A DNA stretch of 64,000 nucleotides from JABMMZ01 sp964505065 (GTDB lineage: Bacteria > Bacteroidota > Bacteroidia > NS11-12g > UBA955), in the NCBI GenBank assembly GCA_964505065.1, contig CAZDGF010000006.1, positions 1 to 64,000 on the forward strand, in the 5' to 3' direction. Under the pieces are notes generated by a model that saw only the letters and a list, made by a program, of their open reading frames with translations, was not told where the DNA came from and did no database searches. Made by a program: the position numbers and the translations under genes. Numbering within the stretch: position 1 is the first letter of the stretch; every line of letters begins with the position of its first letter. Below, one piece after another: positions 24,777 to 34,500 of the stretch.

Positions 24777-25859
24777 TTATGCATTAAAATTCCTCATCAC
24801 ATCTACCAATACTTGCACACTCTCTAAAGGCAAAGCGTTGTACATACTGGCTCTATAACCACCTACCGAACGATGCCCAACTATGCCAGAAATACCAGCG
24901 GCTTTCCAAGCGGCATCAAATTTAGGGGCAAGGCTTTCATCATTCAGCAAGAAACAAGCATTCATTTGCGAGCGGTCTTCTATTGCCACAGTGCCTTTAA
25001 ACAATGGATTATTATCCACTTCGCTATACAATAAATTGGCTCTATCGGCAGCACGTTTTTGCATACCATCTACTCCTCCATTCTTTTTTACCCATTTAAG
25101 GTTTTGCAACATGCTAAATATTGGAAATACTGGCGGTGTATTAAACATCGTTTCCGATTTTATATGCAATTGGTAATCCATCATACTTGGAATAGCGCGG
25201 TTTACTTTACCTAAAATATCTTTTTTAACAATTACAACCGTAACGCCAGCAGGACCCATATTTTTTTGCGCTCCTGCATATATTAATCCAAATTTAGAAA
25301 CATCTACTTGGCGGCTCAATACATCCGAACTCATATCGCAAACCATAGGAATAGGCGAATTTGGAAAACTTTTCATTTGGCTACCATAAATGGTATTATT
25401 GCTTGTGCAATGAAAATAATCGGCATCTGTTGGTATGGCATAGTCTTTAGGAATATAACTAAAATTTTTATCTTCGCTGCTTGCTATTACCTCCACTGTG
25501 CCTAAATGTTTGGCTTCTTTTATAGCATTGGCTGCCCAAACGCCTGTTTTGGTATAAGCGCCTTTTTTTTCTAATAAATTATATGCCACCATTAAAAATT
25601 GGGTACTTGCACCACCACCCAAAAACAAAATTTGATACCCTTCAGGAATATTCATTAGCTCTTTAATTGTAGCTTGGGTTTCTTCTACCACAGCTACAAA
25701 CTCTTTGCTACGGTGCGAAACCTCTAAAACAGAAAGTGTAGTGCCTGCAAAATTTTGAATACCTGCAATAGATGCCTCTATTACCTCTGGTGCTAAAATA
25801 GAAGGACCAGCAGAAAAATTGTGTACTTTGCTCATATTAATTGAATTGGTTTGTGACAT
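24777..25859 (-). CDS. serC: Phosphoserine aminotransferase
   Basis: A 360-residue PLP enzyme that converts 3-phosphohydroxypyruvate and glutamate to phosphoserine. Marks: HNFSAGPSILAPEV at the N-terminus, EVSHRSKEF, the GGGASTQF PLP-phosphate loop, YAGAQKNMGPAGVT with the Schiff-base Lys, and GHRSVGGYRASMYNALPLE at the C-terminus. Two ATG codons are possible; the second (25835) gives MSKVHNFSAGP, the usual beginning. A near-consensus -7 element (TATTTTCG on the minus strand, 25879-25886) precedes it. First gene of the serine cluster. Confidence 0.95.
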   Translation of the reverse strand: MSQTNSINMSKVHNFSAGPSILAPEVIEASIAGIQNFAGTTLSVLEVSHRSKEFVAVVEETQATIKELMNIPEGYQILFLGGGASTQFLMVAYNLLEKKGAYTKTGVWAANAIKEAKHLGTVEVIASSEDKNFSYIPKDYAIPTDADYFHCTSNNTIYGSQMKSFPNSPIPMVCDMSSDVLSRQVDVSKFGLIYAGAQKNMGPAGVTVVIVKKDILGKVNRAIPSMMDYQLHIKSETMFNTPPVFPIFSMLQNLKWVKKNGGVDGMQKRAADRANLLYSEVDNNPLFKGTVAIEDRSQMNACFLLNDESLAPKFDAAWKAAGISGIVGHRSVGGYRASMYNALPLESVQVLVDVMRNFNA

Positions 25860-25916
25860 TTTATCTTTTTTTATGTTGCGAAAATAAACTAATATTGAAA
25901 CAGAATTGCAACCAAG

Positions 25917-26435
25917 ATGAAAAAGATTTTGATATTGTTTATATTTTTTTGCACACTACCGCAAATAAAGGCTCAATTTGAAATGGATATTACCAAAGAA
26001 GAGCTTAAAGAAAAAAAGTTTAAAGAACGCTTAATATTCAATATTGGCGGAGGCATGACGTTTGGAACAGTAACAAATATAAACCTACAACCACAAATTG
26101 GTTATAGAATTACACCAAGACTTACGGCTGGAGTAGGAGCCAATTACCAATATTTTAAAGACAACCGTTTTGGAGCCTCGCCAATTCAAATATTTGGGGG
26201 CAATAGCTTTGTAAGAATGAATGTAACCCAGCAGTTTTTTCTTCAAACGGAATACCAAGTATTAAATTATGATTTTAACACCATAGAGCGCACTTGGAAC
26301 GATTATTTAATGGTGGGTGGTGGCTTTTCGCCTGGCAGAGGCTTATTTATATCTGGTTTTTATTTGCTAAAATACCCTGCCAATAATAATATCTATGTGC
26401 AACCTTATGTGTTAAGGGTTGGGGTAGGGTTTTAG
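25917..26435 (+). CDS. Small outer-membrane beta-barrel-like protein
   Basis: A 172-residue protein with a signal peptide (1-19, cleavage after IKAQ). The mature part alternates hydrophobic and polar residues in strands with aromatic ends (YRITPRLTAGVGANYQYF, QQFFLQTEYQVLNYDF) and ends in VLRVGVGF, a C-terminal Phe typical of outer-membrane barrels. About eight strands are plausible. No specific family. Divergent from serC across 57 bp. Confidence 0.75.
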   Translation: MKKILILFIFFCTLPQIKAQFEMDITKEELKEKKFKERLIFNIGGGMTFGTVTNINLQPQIGYRITPRLTAGVGANYQYFKDNRFGASPIQIFGGNSFVRMNVTQQFFLQTEYQVLNYDFNTIERTWNDYLMVGGGFSPGRGLFISGFYLLKYPANNNIYVQPYVLRVGVGF

Positions 26436-26440
26436 GTCAA

Positions 26441-26743
26441 TTATAGTTTAATTTTATTTGGATTTTGTCTATTTGAGAAAAAAGATAAAATTTCTACTTG
26501 ATTACCAACAACTCTATAATATATGGTGTTTAAAGACATTACTACTACCCTTCTGACATCTTTTTTAGTGTAGCTTAATGGAAAAATTAAAGGATTAATG
26601 GATAATAGAAAAATTGTTTTTTCTATATTTTCCGATAAATTTTTCAATTCTTTTCTTGTCCAATTAGTCTCTATATAATGAAAGGTATTTTCTAATTCAG
26701 TCAACGCATTTTCTGTCCATAAAATATTATAACCATTTGCCAT
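26441..26743 (-). CDS. Type II toxin, RelE/ParE family
   Basis: A 100-residue protein with the RelE/ParE fold pattern: YNILWTENALTELENTFHYIE at the N-terminus, a basic helix, then VRRVVVMSLNTIYYRVVGNQVEILSFF, the closing strands with the NxIYYRV signature. ParE members poison gyrase and RelE members cut mRNA; which applies cannot be told here. Its start overlaps the antitoxin gene by 17 bases. The pair lies between an outer-membrane gene and a helicase with no mobile element visible. Confidence 0.88.
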   Translation of the reverse strand: MANGYNILWTENALTELENTFHYIETNWTRKELKNLSENIEKTIFLLSINPLIFPLSYTKKDVRRVVVMSLNTIYYRVVGNQVEILSFFSNRQNPNKIKL

Positions 26744-26966
26744 ATATTTTTTTTGCTTTAGCGTGTGGCTTTAATTTTTCTTGTTCGGCATCTTTCAAAC
26801 CATTGTTTATAGATTGTTTTTCTTCTTTATCAATCGTATTCCACCAATCTTCCTTTTCCTTATTTCTTAATTCAATTAGTTTTTCTATTGTTTCTTTATT
26901 TTCGATAGCAGATAACCATTGAATTAATTCCAATTTTTGATTAATTATATTTTGTTTAATTTTCAT
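26727..26966 (-). CDS. Cognate antitoxin of the RelE/ParE toxin
   Basis: A 79-residue, highly charged, helical protein (KLELIQWLSAIENKETIEKLIELRNKE) with a basic C-terminus (KPHAKAKKIYGKWL). It precedes and overlaps the toxin gene, the usual order. The N-terminal part resembles short Bacteroidota antitoxins that carry LIxWIxxIxDxxxIxxL; a separate DNA-binding domain is not obvious. Assignment rests on partner position plus this pattern. Confidence 0.82.
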   Translation of the reverse strand: MKIKQNIINQKLELIQWLSAIENKETIEKLIELRNKEKEDWWNTIDKEEKQSINNGLKDAEQEKLKPHAKAKKIYGKWL

Positions 26967-26986
26967 TTTTCTATAAAATTAATAGT

Positions 26987-27020
26987 CAAAGGTAATAAAA
27001 TTATTCTGTTTTGCTTCAAA
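26987..27020 (-). promoter_or_regulatory. Promoter of the toxin-antitoxin operon
   Basis: On the minus strand TTTG (27017-27020) and TACCTTTG (26987-26994) are separated by 22 bases. This is one of the few places in the window with both Bacteroidota promoter elements. It reads toward the antitoxin start at 26966. Confidence 0.6.
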
Positions 27021-27102
27021 AAACAATCTTTGCTTCCTTATTCCTTTTCAGTCATAAGAATATTTGAGTGAGCATAAATTCCCTAAATTCCTAAAATTTC
27101 CT

Positions 27103-27252
27103 TACCTTTGCACCAGTTCATTCAATTTGCGGCATTCTAAGCCTTTTGGTAAAATTTTCAAAAAATTAAATTTGGTGTTTTATTCTCTTGTTTCTAATGA
27201 TAAAGCCTTGCGCTTTATTACCGCACTTGCACTATTTTAATTTTAAAAAAAC
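27103..27252 (+). promoter_or_regulatory. -7 element and long leader of the DEAD-box helicase gene
   Basis: TACCTTTG (27103-27110) is a perfect -7 element, leaving an mRNA leader of about 135 bases, unusually long here. The leader holds a hairpin with arms ATAAAGC (27200-27206) and GCTTTAT (27212-27218), followed by an A/T run before the start. Bacterial cold-inducible DEAD-box helicases often have long regulatory leaders; that link is inference. Confidence 0.5.
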
Positions 27253-28509
27253 ATGTTATTTACAGACTTAGGCATTATTCAGCCCATTTTAAATGCGCTT
27301 TCAGACGAAGGCTACACCAAACCAACGCCTATACAACAACAGGCAATCCCCCACATTTTAAAACAAACAGATGTACTTGGCTGCGCCCAAACAGGCACTG
27401 GCAAAACAGCGGCTTTTGCTATTCCCATTCTTCAATTATTAAGCAAACATACGCCACCACAAAGCGGCAAACGTCCTATTCGTGTGCTAATACTAACACC
27501 TACCAGAGAACTGGCTATTCAAATACAGGATAGCTTTAAGGCTTATGGTAAAAATTTGCATTTAAAACATTTGGTAATATTTGGCGGTGTGGGTCAAAAT
27601 CCGCAAGTAGATGCCCTAAAACGTGGCATAGATATATTGGTAGCTACCCCAGGAAGATTATTAGATTTAATGAACCAAGGTTTTATTCAACTCAACCAAT
27701 TAGAAATATTTATTTTAGATGAGGCAGATAGAATGCTAGACATGGGTTTTGTACATGACGTAAAACGCATTATTACCAAAATTCCTGCAAAAAGACAAAC
27801 TTTGTTCTTTTCAGCTACTATGCCTAATGAAATAAAAGCATTGGCAAATAGTATTTTACACAATCCTGTAAAGGTAGAGGTAGCGCCTGTTTCAAGCACA
27901 GCCGATACTATTCAGCAATCATTGTTTTATGTAGAAAAAGAAAATAAAAAAGCATTGCTCAATCATATTTTAAAAGATAAGAGCATAGAAACAGCTTTGG
28001 TATTTACACGTACCAAACATGGTGCAGATAAGGTAGTAAAACAACTTTTAGCCATTGGTATTACTGCACAGGCTATTCATGGCAATAAATCGCAAAATGC
28101 AAGGCAAAATGCTTTAACGAATTTCAAAAATAGAACAACACGCATATTGGTAGCTACCGATATTGCTGCTAGAGGAATAGATGTAGATGAACTTACACAT
28201 GTTATTAATTACGAATTACCCGAAGTGCCAGAAACTTACGTACATCGTATAGGCAGAACAGGTAGGGCTGGTAATAGCGGAATTTCATTTTCCTTTTGCG
28301 AAGCCGAAGAAACAAGCGATTTAAGGGAAATACAGAAATTAATAGGCAAAAATATTCCTGTTAATAATGCGCATCCTTTTCATACAGAATTTAATGGGGT
28401 ATTTAAACGTGCACCAAAGCAACAGCAAGCTCGCCCACAACGCAATAACCATAAGCGTCCAAAGGCTCCACAAGGTAATAAACCGAATACCCCAAAAAGA
28501 AGGTATTAA
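27253..28509 (+). CDS. DEAD-box ATP-dependent RNA helicase, RhlE-like
   Basis: A 418-residue RNA helicase. The Q motif (GYTKPTPIQQQAIP) leads to motif I AQTGTGKT with Lys51, PTRELAIQ, TPGRLLD, DEAD at 156-159, SAT, then the second RecA domain with VFTRTKHGAD, ATDIAARGIDVD and HRIGRTGRAG. A basic low-complexity tail (RPQRNNHKRPKAPQGN) follows, likely for RNA binding. Layout and length fit the RhlE group, which acts in ribosome assembly and RNA decay, especially in the cold. It has its own promoter and a long leader. Confidence 0.95.
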   Translation: MLFTDLGIIQPILNALSDEGYTKPTPIQQQAIPHILKQTDVLGCAQTGTGKTAAFAIPILQLLSKHTPPQSGKRPIRVLILTPTRELAIQIQDSFKAYGKNLHLKHLVIFGGVGQNPQVDALKRGIDILVATPGRLLDLMNQGFIQLNQLEIFILDEADRMLDMGFVHDVKRIITKIPAKRQTLFFSATMPNEIKALANSILHNPVKVEVAPVSSTADTIQQSLFYVEKENKKALLNHILKDKSIETALVFTRTKHGADKVVKQLLAIGITAQAIHGNKSQNARQNALTNFKNRTTRILVATDIAARGIDVDELTHVINYELPEVPETYVHRIGRTGRAGNSGISFSFCEAEETSDLREIQKLIGKNIPVNNAHPFHTEFNGVFKRAPKQQQARPQRNNHKRPKAPQGNKPNTPKRRY

Positions 28510-28564
28510 AAAAAGAAATAAATTAATTTAAAAACCAATAGTTAATCTCATTGTTTATAATAGT

Positions 28565-29254
28565 GTGAAAAATTATTTAATAGTAGGTGCTTCTTCTGGC
28601 ATTGGCAAACAATTGGCTGAACAATTAGCCAAAGAAAACAATATTTATGGCACTTTTAATCAACATGAAATAAGTGCAGATAATATAAATTATCATTATT
28701 TAAATGTTTTAGAAAACGAGCACGATTTATCTTTTTTACCCGAAGTATTAGATGGCATTGCATATTGCCCAGGAGCTATAAATTTAAAACCATTTGCAAG
28801 AATAAAAAATGAAGATTTTATTGCCGATTATCAACTGCAGGTATTAGGTGCAGTAAAAATAATTCAACATTGTTTGCCAAAACTAAAACAAAGCCCAAAC
28901 GCAAGTATTGTTTTATTTTCTACAATAGCTGTACAAATGGGTTTTAATTTTCACAGTTTGGTAGCTGCCTCAAAAGGCGCAATAGAGGGCTTAACAAAAG
29001 CTTTGGCTGCCGAGTTTGCACCCCATATTCGTGTAAATTGCATAGCTCCTTCAATTACCCATACCCCTTTAGCCGCCAACTTATTAAATACCCCTGAAAA
29101 AATAGAAGCTAATGCCCAAAAACATCCATTAAAAAAAATAGGCAGCGTGCATGATATTGCCAATTTAGCCGAATTTTTGTTAAGTGAAAAATCTGCTTGG
29201 ATAACAGGGCAAATTATACATGCTGATGGCGGAATGGGTACATTAAAAGTTTAA
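28565..29254 (+). CDS. Short-chain dehydrogenase/reductase lacking the catalytic Tyr
   Basis: A 229-residue SDR with a GTG start. The nucleotide-binding GASSGIG (residues 8-14) is intact, as are the FSTIAVQMG Ser/Thr region, the VNCIAPS segment and the IIHADGGMGTL end. At the usual YxxxK site the sequence is VAASKGA: Lys is present but Tyr is replaced by Val. I know of a related Bacteroidota/proteobacterial subgroup with ASIAAAKGA here, so this is probably a natural variant, not decay. The reaction is therefore uncertain. Three bases before the DUF2805 gene, which commonly accompanies this SDR type. Confidence 0.85.
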   Translation: MKNYLIVGASSGIGKQLAEQLAKENNIYGTFNQHEISADNINYHYLNVLENEHDLSFLPEVLDGIAYCPGAINLKPFARIKNEDFIADYQLQVLGAVKIIQHCLPKLKQSPNASIVLFSTIAVQMGFNFHSLVAASKGAIEGLTKALAAEFAPHIRVNCIAPSITHTPLAANLLNTPEKIEANAQKHPLKKIGSVHDIANLAEFLLSEKSAWITGQIIHADGGMGTLKV

Positions 29255-29257
29255 TAA

Positions 29258-29530
29258 ATGGTATTAACAGACCAAGAAATAGACCGTATTATAGAAATGG
29301 CTTGGGAAGATAGAACCCCTTTTGATGCCATAGAAAAACAATTTGGCTATGATGAATCTGCCACTATTGCGCTAATGCGCAAAGAAATGAAAAAAAGTAG
29401 TTTTTTAATGTGGCGAAAGCGTGTATCAGGGCGAACTACCAAGCATTTAAAGCTTAGGGAAAATGTAGAAGGCAGATTCAAATGCACAATGCAAAAAAGT
29501 ATTAGCAACAATAAGATTGCAAAAAGGTAG
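29258..29530 (+). CDS. DUF2805 (TIGR03643) family protein
   Basis: A 90-residue protein. IDRIIEMAWEDRTPFDAIE and FGYDESATIALMRKEMK form a helix-turn-helix-like pair of helices. SSFLMWRKRVSGRTTKH follows, the signature block of the family, then a basic tail. Its function is not known; the family often occurs near cryptochrome/photolyase genes and this SDR subgroup. No photolyase lies within the window. Probably co-transcribed with the SDR. Confidence 0.88.
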   Translation: MVLTDQEIDRIIEMAWEDRTPFDAIEKQFGYDESATIALMRKEMKKSSFLMWRKRVSGRTTKHLKLRENVEGRFKCTMQKSISNNKIAKR

Positions 29531-29566
29531 TATTTTATTTTTAAATTTTAGTATTTATTTGCCCTT

Positions 29567-30208
29567 ATGTTTCAAATCAAAACTTTTACGTTTAATCCTT
29601 TTCAAGTAAACACTTATTTGCTCTACAATCAAAATAAAGATGCCATAATTATAGACCCTGGTATGTTTAACGCCACAGAGCAAAAAGAATTTTCAGATTT
29701 TATTTCTCAAAATGAGCTAAAACCACGCTTTTTATTGAACACTCACTGTCATATAGACCATGTATTGGGCAATAAATATTGTGCTGAAACCTATCATTTA
29801 CCACTACAAATGCATGAGGCAGATTTATTAACACTTCAATTTGCCAAAACAGCGGCTATACTCTACAATATTCCTTACGATGAATCTCCTATGCCAAGTT
29901 TTTTTTTAAAAGAAAATGAAACTATTGCATTGGGTAGCGATTGTTTAGATATTTTATTTACCCCAGGTCATAGCGCGGGCAGCGTTAGTTTTTATAGTAA
30001 AGCGCAGCATTTTTTAATAGGTGGCGATGTATTGTTTTACCAAAGTATTGGCAGAACAGATTTACCAAGCGGAAATTATGAAACACTTATTCAAAGTATA
30101 AGATTAAAACTGTTCATTTTGCCCCATGAAACCAAGGTATATAGCGGACACGGAGCAGTTACCAATATTGGACACGAAATAAATTTTAACCCATTTTTGA
30201 ATGCATAA
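29567..30208 (+). CDS. Metallo-beta-lactamase-fold hydrolase, glyoxalase II-like
   Basis: A 213-residue MBL-fold protein with the full metal motif THCHIDH (His60, His62, Asp64, His65), a GHSAGS motif with the next His, GGDVLF with the bridging Asp and YSGHGAVT with the last His. That supports a two-metal site. The length matches the small YcbL/GloB-like hydrolases of thioesters such as S-lactoylglutathione; the true substrate is not determined. It lies 36 bases after DUF2805 and is followed by a terminator. Confidence 0.9.
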   Translation: MFQIKTFTFNPFQVNTYLLYNQNKDAIIIDPGMFNATEQKEFSDFISQNELKPRFLLNTHCHIDHVLGNKYCAETYHLPLQMHEADLLTLQFAKTAAILYNIPYDESPMPSFFLKENETIALGSDCLDILFTPGHSAGSVSFYSKAQHFLIGGDVLFYQSIGRTDLPSGNYETLIQSIRLKLFILPHETKVYSGHGAVTNIGHEINFNPFLNA

Positions 30209-30233
30209 AAAAAGCCCAATTGGGCTTTTTTTG
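30207..30233. terminator. Bidirectional terminator
   Basis: AAAAAAAGCCC and GGGCTTTTTTT pair around AATT, between the convergent hydrolase gene and porV. The A and T runs make it work on both strands. Confidence 0.9.
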
Positions 30234-30244
30234 GTAATTATTAA

Positions 30245-31495
30245 TTATTTAGTTTCGGATTCTGAAATTGGCTTATCGCCAAATGCTCCTATATTAAACA
30301 ATAAGGTAAAACGCAATTGGTCTTGCAATGGGTTTCTTTGAGTTAGGGGAACTAAATAAGCAGCATCTAAACCAAATACTTTGTATCTTAAACCAAAACC
30401 AAAAGTTAAATATTGTCTACCGCCTTTTGTTTTTGGCTCGCGAAACATACCTGCTCTTACCATAAATTGTTTGGCATAAATATATTCTAATCCAATAGAA
30501 TAATTTATTTCTTTCAATTCTTCCCTAAAACCTCCTGGTGCATCGCTAAAAGATTTTAATGCAGCTGTTACTGTTGGGTCATTGTTTTTTATTCTTTCAA
30601 AAACAGCTATACCGTCTGCAACTGAATCATTGCCATTATATCCTTTAACAGGTATAAAGCCTGGTGTGGGCACAAGCAATTTGTTTAAATCTACCATACC
30701 TGTAATTGTATTGTATTGATCTATATCGTAAGTCCAAGCTGTACCTATTTTTAAGTTGGCAGGAATAAATTCTCTTGCTGTATTATCTGTATATGTAACT
30801 TTAGCTCCTAAATTTTGAAGCGCAGCACCAAAGGTATAATTTATTGTTTTTCTTTCGCCTTTTACTTTGGTTTTAACTGTTCCTTGATAAAAACAGGATA
30901 AATCGCCAGCACCGCTATTGGCTGCTTTTGGAGTAATGCCATTTATTGGTCGTGTACCTGCCAAATTTGAATGCATAAAACGCAATGTAACACCCAAAGC
31001 CCATTTTTTACTTAATTGGGTTGCATAAGAGCCATCTATAGCAAACTCACTTGGATTAAATACACCTAAAGGATTGCCCACATCGTCTGTAAAATTTATA
31101 TCACCAAAACTAAAAAAGCGGAAAGAACCCCCAATAATTGAGCGTTTATTAACTCTGCCATAGCCTGCTAAATGATTGTATGAAATACCTGGCACCAATT
31201 TACGCAACCATGGTGCGTAAGATATAGAAACACCTGAATTTTCTTTTGAAAAAGCTAAAGAAGAGGCGTTCCAAAACAAAGAATTGGCATCGGGCGAGCT
31301 AGCAACTCCTGCATCGCCAAGGGCTGCTCTGCGACTATCGGGCGAAATGGTTAAAAATGGTAATGCCGTTGTAATTACGTTTTGTTCTTTAGCAAATTCG
31401 CTTCTTTTTACTGTTTTTTGTGCATTAGTTTCTGCTGCTATTAAAGCAAGCATTGAAAGGCATATACCTTTAGTTGATTTTTTTAAGATAAACAT
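30245..31495 (-). CDS. porV: T9SS outer-membrane protein PorV (LptO)
   Basis: About 416 residues, an outer-membrane beta-barrel of the FadL-like family that shuttles T9SS cargos to the PorU sortase. The mature N-terminus ALPFLTISPDSRRAALGDAGVASSPDANSLFWNAS is split here as ISPDSRRAALGDAG and SLFWNAS, both diagnostic of PorV. LVPGISYNHLAGYG and the C-terminal FTLLFNIGAF also fit. The frame opens with TTG 31534, but a perfect -7 element lies at 31540-31547, so that codon is at the transcription start. ATG 31495 gives a proper signal peptide (cleavage after ETNAQ). Next to porU in the usual porU-porV order, 69 bases apart. Confidence 0.95.
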   Translation of the reverse strand: MFILKKSTKGICLSMLALIAAETNAQKTVKRSEFAKEQNVITTALPFLTISPDSRRAALGDAGVASSPDANSLFWNASSLAFSKENSGVSISYAPWLRKLVPGISYNHLAGYGRVNKRSIIGGSFRFFSFGDINFTDDVGNPLGVFNPSEFAIDGSYATQLSKKWALGVTLRFMHSNLAGTRPINGITPKAANSGAGDLSCFYQGTVKTKVKGERKTINYTFGAALQNLGAKVTYTDNTAREFIPANLKIGTAWTYDIDQYNTITGMVDLNKLLVPTPGFIPVKGYNGNDSVADGIAVFERIKNNDPTVTAALKSFSDAPGGFREELKEINYSIGLEYIYAKQFMVRAGMFREPKTKGGRQYLTFGFGLRYKVFGLDAAYLVPLTQRNPLQDQLRFTLLFNIGAFGDKPISESETK

Positions 31496-31539
31496 TAAAC
31501 TTTTAATTTTTGAATTAAGTAAAATTCTATTCAATAGGG

Positions 31540-31547
31540 CAAATATA
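31540..31547 (-). promoter_or_regulatory. -7 element between porU and porV
   Basis: On the minus strand TATATTTG, perfect TAnnTTTG. It would give porV its own transcript starting near 31533, in addition to read-through from porU. Confidence 0.55.
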
Positions 31548-31564
31548 TAGTTTTTTATATTATC

Positions 31565-34500
31565 CTAATTTAAAATTACTAATTTTTGTGTTTTTTCTGC
31601 TATTTCTCCTTCATCTGTTTTTACAAATAAACGAAATATATAAATACCGCTAGCTAGTTTATCATCAAATTCATCTTTTCCTCCCCAAGTTATTTCTGAT
31701 ACATATCCTTCGGCAGATGGTATATATTGCTCAATAGTTTTTACAACTTTTCCTGTAATAGAAAAAATAGATAATGTAACATTCAAATTTTGCCCTGCCC
31801 TATTATGGTTGAAAAGAAAGGTAGTTTGGTTAGAAAAAGGATTAGGATAATTTAATACATTTTTTAATCCAAATTTATTGTTATTGGTTATATTAAATTC
31901 AATAGTATTTTCGCTTGGATTATTAAATACATCCCATACTTTAAGTGTATATGTATGTTTTCCTTCTGCTAAATTCTCCAATTGGTATCTTACTTCTCCC
32001 TCAGTATAACTATTTAATTTAGCTGTATAAAAAGAATTTAACACAAAGCTTTTTTCGTTTTCTGTACCTTTGTCTATATACGCCATAATATCTCTGCCTA
32101 TACCGCTTCCAGATGCGTTTATGCCATTTTCGTCAAATATTTTTGCCATTAACAATGGCGTTTTATCTGTTATGCCTCCAGATACAAATGAGTAATCATC
32201 TATAAACAATTCAATTTTAGGTCCGTTATTATCTACAACTATATTAGAAGCAGAACCTCCAACTACTAAACTTGCTAAACTGCCACTGGCATCTGTAATA
32301 CCATTTTCTGCATATAAGCTTATTTTACCAAAACCATAATTGTAGGCTATATCTTTTGGCACAACGAAACTAAATTTAAAGTCTCCATTTTTAACCGAAG
32401 TTTTACCTTTATATAAAACATTGGCATAATCTTTATAATTTGCTTTAAAGTTATATGCATCGTTTCCATTGGAGGCAAGAATTGATATTTTATCATATAT
32501 TGTTGGGTCTAATATGCCATTGAAAGTATTTAGTTTATTTCCCGATATATCTTCAATATGCCCTGTAAATGTAACCTTGCTCAATGCCTTAATTGTATCG
32601 TTGCCATTGCCTGTTGCTTCGTCATTTATACTGTCTATTTTTACTTCATTTTCAGGATAATTCATTACCATAGCAGGATCGGCAAAAAGAGTAAATTTTC
32701 TATCATTAAAATTTTGAGATTCTCTGTTTTTCAATTTTTTGTAAATATCGCCTATTGTAGGCCATTTGCCTCCTGTTTTTACAAATGCGCAATTATCCCA
32801 AAAATATTTGGTAATTTCAGCATTTGCATCTGCATATACTAACCTTGTTGTTGTAAACATAGCCACAGCCCCTCCATTTTTATTTGTAATTAAAAATTCG
32901 CCTGCACTTTTGTATGTTGCATCGTCAAATTTACTGAACTCGCAAGTGGCTGTAAAAAACACTGGCAATGAGTTGATGTTGTTTAAATTATTTATCATAC
33001 TTACATCAAATATTTTTTCCGAAGCCAAATAATTAACACCCCCATGACCAATATAATTAAAAATAAGCGTACCTTTTTCAAATCCTTTAACTATTGCAGC
33101 CTGGGCTTCAGGGTATCTTTGCGAGCCTCCTACATTTTCTTGTTTATAAGCATCTGTGTAAATTTTTCTTACATTAATGTTTTTAAAATTAGCATCTAAT
33201 CCTTTAAAAATATCTTCAAAATCAGTAACAAAAATAGTTTCCCAGCCTGCAATATGGTCAAAATCATCTGCACAAAAAGTTACAGAATTTCGCCAATCAC
33301 CTAAAGATTTTACATCTTTATAATTTATTATTTTATTAACCATTCCCATTGCTTCTTGAGTATTGGCTGCTGGCAGCCTAGTTACAGCTATTTCTAGTTT
33401 TTGCTCGTTATTGCTCGACCATTCACCATCTAAAGGGTCTAAATAGCCATAAAAATCATCAGAACAATAAATGCCTTCTTCAGATTGATAAACAGGCACA
33501 AAATTGGTATTGTTTTTAATTTTATCTTTGTAATCAAAGCTTGCATCGCCCATAAACATAGCATATTTCAATCCGCTTGGTGTACTATTATAATACACAT
33601 GTTTAAAAAAATCTCTAATTGCAGAAATATCTTGGCTACCGCTCGAAAACTCATTGTAAATAAGTTGTGGTGTGGTTACCAATACCTCCATATTATCTCT
33701 TGTTCTATGCCAATCAGCAAGCTTGTTGGCTGCTGCTAAAAAATCGGGGTGCGATACAATGATAAATTGAACATTATTTATAACATGTAAATTTTGGTTA
33801 GCTACTTTGCCTTCATAAAATGGTATTGCTAAATTACCATCATTTACAGCATACTCTCTCAATATACCATTGCCTGTACTTTTAAATTGCACTATGCCGC
33901 TATTGTTTACTGTATTTTGAATTTTAGGGTTTATGGGGTCAGATACATCAAACAATTGAAAGGTACTGGGCAAACCCGTTAAATTATACTCAGCTACCAT
34001 GTCTAAATTCGATTTTACAACACTAAATTGATGAAAACCGCTATTAAAAGATAAACTTCTTTCGCCATGTAATTCATAGTAATCTATAAATGCTTTTGAG
34101 TCGGCAGTTGGTTTTATATATGTAAAATTTAAAATTAAATTAGGGTTTACAACATTAAAATTAAACCTTGATGGAAATACCCTATTTATACAAGGCTCTT
34201 CCGAACTACCATTGATTGCAAAATAATTTTGCACGCCCAAAGTAGATGTTAAAGTACGGCACGCTATTTGGCTGCTTGTAGGCGAAATAGCTCCGCCTTG
34301 AAACACTAATTTAAAATCTTTTGATAAATCAAATTGGCTTAAATCGTGAGTAAATTGATAATTGCTAACTTGATCAAATTTTTCACCATACCAAAAGCGT
34401 CCTTCCTTGCATAGGTTTTCTATATCTTGCTCGTGGAATGTATGGTAATTAAAAGTGGAATAAATATTATTGGCTGTTAAATTATTGCCATCGGCAGCCG

